DNA of 64,000 bases from Ktedonobacter racemifer DSM 44963 (lineage in GTDB: Bacteria; Chloroflexota; Ktedonobacteria; Ktedonobacterales; Ktedonobacteraceae): the NCBI RefSeq assembly GCF_000178855.1, contig NZ_ADVG01000004.1:1178001-1242000 (forward strand), written 5' to 3'. Below are positions 61,971 through 64,000 of the stretch, in pieces. The number at the start of each line of letters is the position of its first letter. Positions within the stretch are counted from its first letter, which is position 1. The notes beneath the pieces were generated by a model. The model made no database searches and was not told the origin of the DNA. It worked only from the letters and a program-made list of their open reading frames with translations. A program made the position numbers and the translations under genes.

Positions 61971-62930
61971 CTACCAGGCCGAAACTTCACTCAGCTCGCT
62001 TAACTCCTGCTGCGCGAGCTTTATCTCAGTGGCAGCAAGACTGGCGCGTAGTTGCTCGACGGAGTTAGCTCCGGTGATGGGCGCGGTAATCACTGGTTGA
62101 GCCAGAAGCCAGGCCAGGGAGATTGCGGAAGAGGTCGTTTCATGGGTATGAGCGATACGTTGCACGCTCTCAAGGGTCTTCCAGGCACGAGCATTATCAT
62201 AGCGCTTGAGGATACTCTCCGCGCGCTGACTCCCAGGAGCCTGCTCGCCGCGCCGATATTTACCGCTCAGAAAGCCGCCCGCCAGCGAGCTATAGGGAAT
62301 TACCCCGATCTGGTAACGCTCACAGATCTGCTTAAGTTCGCTCTCGAACTCGGCGCGATGCACCAAATTATAATGTGGCTGCAATGAGTCATAGCGCGTC
62401 GTATGCCCAACATCGGCCTTCCAGAGCACCTCCATTAAACGCCAGGCGGGATAGTTGGCCGCGCCTACATAGCGGACCTTGCCAGCGCGTTGGAGGTCAT
62501 CAAAGGCGCGCAGGGTCTCGTCGATGGGCGTCTCGTCATCGAAGGCATGGGCCTGGTAGAGGTCAATATAATCCGTTTGCAGACGGCGTAGCGAGGCCTC
62601 AACTCCCTGAATGATGTGTTGACGCGAGAGGCCACGCTCGTTGGGTCCAGGCCCCATAGGCTGATAGACCTTGGTAGCGATCACGACCTGCCCCCGATTG
62701 TCACGCGCCTTAAGCCAGCGTCCAATAATTGTCTCCGAGATACCACCCAGTTTCTCATCTACCCAGCGCGCATAGAAGTCCGCCGTATCCATAAAGTTGC
62801 CGCCCTGTTCCACAAAGGCATCCATCACAGCAAAGGCCGCCTGCTCATCGGCTGTATAGCCCCACTGCATGGTTCCCAGGCAGAGCTGCGAGACCTTGAG
62901 TCCCGTCCGTCCCAACTTGCGATACTCCAA
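61971..62930 (-). CDS. Aldo/keto reductase
   Basis: This protein of about 319 residues has the AKR tetrad: Asp in NFMDTADFYARWVDEKLGG, Tyr within it, Lys in QVVIATKVYQ, and His in DYIDLYQAHAFDDETPI. The C-terminal NAD(P)H-binding segment is VITAPITGANSVEQLRASLA. It begins with a TTG at 62930, preceded by GAGGAGGAAAAC; the upstream in-frame ATG at 63005 lies in unrelated sequence. It forms a small redox pair with the downstream flavoprotein. Confidence 0.9.
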   Translation of the reverse strand: MEYRKLGRTGLKVSQLCLGTMQWGYTADEQAAFAVMDAFVEQGGNFMDTADFYARWVDEKLGGISETIIGRWLKARDNRGQVVIATKVYQPMGPGPNERGLSRQHIIQGVEASLRRLQTDYIDLYQAHAFDDETPIDETLRAFDDLQRAGKVRYVGAANYPAWRLMEVLWKADVGHTTRYDSLQPHYNLVHRAEFESELKQICERYQIGVIPYSSLAGGFLSGKYRRGEQAPGSQRAESILKRYDNARAWKTLESVQRIAHTHETTSSAISLAWLLAQPVITAPITGANSVEQLRASLAATEIKLAQQELSELSEVSAW

Positions 62931-63068
62931 TGTTTTCCTCCTCTTCTCATTAGCCCTATGTGTAAGTTGTTTCTGCTGTCTACAGCGGCAAGAGGGAAAC
63001 CCCAAACCCCGCCAGGGGCGCTGCCCCTAGACCCCTTCGAGAAAACATACACATGACATTTATACGGT

Positions 63069-63115
63069 GTGGCGAGAAAACCGCGAAGTCTTCAGCTTCG
63101 TGGATGAATCGCCGC
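63069..63115. repeat. Solo end of the IscB/TnpA element
   Basis: The sequence is nearly identical to 23071-23117 at the right end of the IscB element, including the inner CGCGAAG..CTTCGTG stem and the outer GGCGA/TCGCC pair. No transposase or iscB accompanies it. It may be a relic after excision or a non-autonomous element end. Confidence 0.75.
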
Positions 63116-63552
63116 TTCTCACTAATACATTTTCTCTGGGGTATCTAGCACATGCGTTCATCCTTACACAGCATACCACCTCTCAGCCACCTGTCGTTTG
63201 TTATCTATAAAGTATTCTCAGCGCCTACGACACTTGGGGAGAATGAGGCGTAGTGGCAAGAAGTCACTGGTAGATGCCAAGAAGAGTGTGGGGGCAAGGG
63301 GCGTGGAATCACCTTGCCCCACACTCTTCTTATGAGAATGATAAATGTTTAGCGCACGCTCTTGATGGGGAAGTTAGCAATCGCACCGAGTAGGGCGAGC
63401 ACTGCCGCCATACATCTTATCAAATCCTTAAATGCATATGCTATTCAGCACAAAAAGCGGAAATGCAATTAGGAGAAGAGTACACACCCTAAAAAAGGGG
63501 AGTATTGAGTGCGGTCAGAGAAGCCTTGTAGCACGCCACAACGTATACTCTA
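63116..63552. other. Intergenic region with hairpin and a possible transporter tail
   Basis: This stretch of about 440 bp holds no full gene. A 20-bp hairpin with one bulge lies at 63279-63299/63312-63331. On the minus strand, 63349-63411 encodes MAAVLALLGAIANFPIKSVR, which could be the last helix of a decayed MFS-type transporter but is too short to name. Confidence 0.4.
63279..63331. repeat. 20-bp hairpin with one-base bulge
   Basis: Arms 63279-63299 and 63312-63331 pair over 20 bp with one extra G in the left arm and a 12-nt loop. It belongs to the same class of intergenic hairpins. Confidence 0.65.
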
Positions 63553-63640
63553 TTGACACTCCTCCTGCTAAAGCAAGGGGGATTCTTCTTTCATCCAGCC
63601 CGCTTGCCCGTTCTGGCCTTGCGACCAGAACGCGTAGAGG
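63553..63640 (-). ncRNA. Predicted TnpB omega-RNA 3' end of the edge element
   Basis: On the minus strand GAATCCCCCTTGCTTTAGCA and GGAGGAGTGTCAA form a stem-loop and tail very like the right end of known IS605-type TnpB elements. The element should end at TCAA (63553), and the flanking minus-strand DNA TAGAGTATACGTTGTGG would be the guide. Inference from resemblance. Confidence 0.5.
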
Positions 63641-64000
63641 CGTTCTGTCCAGAAGCGTTCGGTGTGGCTTGCGCCTCACCCGTTCCTGTCTGCCCGACAG
63701 TACGATAGGCCTTTGCTAAAATGTTGCGCGCCCCATTGTGATCGCGGTCAAGCACCACGCCAAAGGAAGGACAGATGTGGGTCCTCACACTGAGTGACTT
63801 CTTGACCCGTGCCCCACAGGCGCTACAATCCTGGCTCGTGAACGCTGGCTCGACGGCGATGACGGGGATGTTGTGAATATGCCCATAGTAGGTGAGCCAC
63901 CCAATGAAGCGGCCCCAGGCGGCATCACTGATCGACTTTGCCAGTTTGCGGTTCTTCACCAGATTGGCGATTCTCAGGTGCTCATAAGCAATCAGATCGT
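63591..64000 (-). CDS. tnpB: TnpB RNA-guided nuclease, C-terminal part (runs off window)
   Basis: The visible 136 residues begin with DLIAYEHLRIANLVKNRKLA (RuvC-II Glu in YEHL), then SKSISDAAWGRFIGWLTYYG, the zinc region DCSACGARVKKSL..HICPSFG, and LDRDHNGARNILAKA (RuvC-III Asp). The fourth zinc ligand, normally Cys in CPxCG, is Phe here, so the finger is likely unable to bind zinc normally. A basic tail (RSGRKARTGKRAG) ends the protein. Confidence 0.9.
   Translation of the reverse strand, partial: DLIAYEHLRIANLVKNRKLAKSISDAAWGRFIGWLTYYGHIHNIPVIAVEPAFTSQDCSACGARVKKSLSVRTHICPSFGVVLDRDHNGARNILAKAYRTVGQTGTGEAQATPNASGQNASTRSGRKARTGKRAG

Noticed and set aside
1..64000. CRISPR arrays, rRNA and tRNA genes
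   Set aside because: No regularly spaced direct repeats and no convincing structural RNA genes were seen by reading; a covariance-model scan would be needed to exclude small ones.

Overview
The window looks like chromosome from a Ktedonobacteria-type member of the Chloroflexota. This is inferred from the style of the predicted proteins: TnpB and IscB insertion elements, long AraC, LacI and LysR regulators, a Pro/Thr-linker chitinase, and a serine/threonine kinase with an extracellular tail. No rRNA or tRNA is present to confirm it. Coding density is moderate and intergenic regions are rich in repeats. Genes of ordinary metabolism alternate with mobile-element debris.

Layout. 1-1.6 kb: truncated LacI-type regulator divergent from an EamA transporter. 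1.6-5.1 kb: a TnpB element whose left end was hit by an IS4-family element with a clear target duplication. 5.1-8.1 kb: GNAT acetyltransferase, an 87-bp MITE, an unknown gene and a secreted GH18 chitinase. 8.3-10.1 kb: second copy of the TnpB element. 10.2-12 kb: AraC regulator and a nitroreductase whose C-terminus is shifted by a 40-bp tandem duplication. 12-18.5 kb: a small double-glycine-leader peptide, a NarL-type response regulator, a histidine kinase and a two-gene FtsX/MacB-like ABC transporter, all on the minus strand. 18.8-23 kb: aldo/keto reductase, LLM flavin oxidoreductase and FUSC transporter. 23-25 kb: a complete IS200/IS605 element with IscB, its omega-RNA region and a Y1 transposase. 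25-31 kb: GNAT, glutaredoxin-thioredoxin reductase fusion, polar amino-acid ABC importer, glycine oxidase. 31-35.5 kb: PhyH oxygenase, AraC regulator, APH-like phosphotransferase, a small stress-type protein and a pentapeptide protein. 35.9-39 kb: cobalt/nickel ECF transporter. 39.6-43.8 kb: PfkB sugar kinase and GH32 fructanase separated by an IS607-like TnpB element.

44-54.5 kb is the most disturbed part. A phospholipase D gene is split by about 8.78 kb of inserted DNA. The insert is flanked by GATA repeats and has related, hairpin-bearing ends. It carries a second, intact phospholipase D, a GT-C-type membrane glycosyltransferase, a UDP-galactopyranose-mutase-like flavoprotein, two copies of a TniB/TnsC-like ATPase fragment, and the two halves of an IS982 transposase in the wrong order. 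54.7-63 kb returns to normal genes: serine/threonine kinase, adenosine deaminase, EamA transporter, YeiH transporter with divergent LysR regulator, FMN flavoprotein, aldo/keto reductase. The window ends in a TnpB cut by its right edge.

Two genome-scale themes recur. First, at least fifteen long, nearly perfect intergenic hairpins of 17-34 bp stem have unrelated arm sequences. Several are accompanied by a short GC-rich motif containing CCGCAGGC, and one hairpin encodes the C-terminus of a gene. Second, five RNA-guided-nuclease-type genes (four TnpB, one IscB) sit in 64 kb, and conserved non-coding RNA-like ends and candidate guides can be read beside them.
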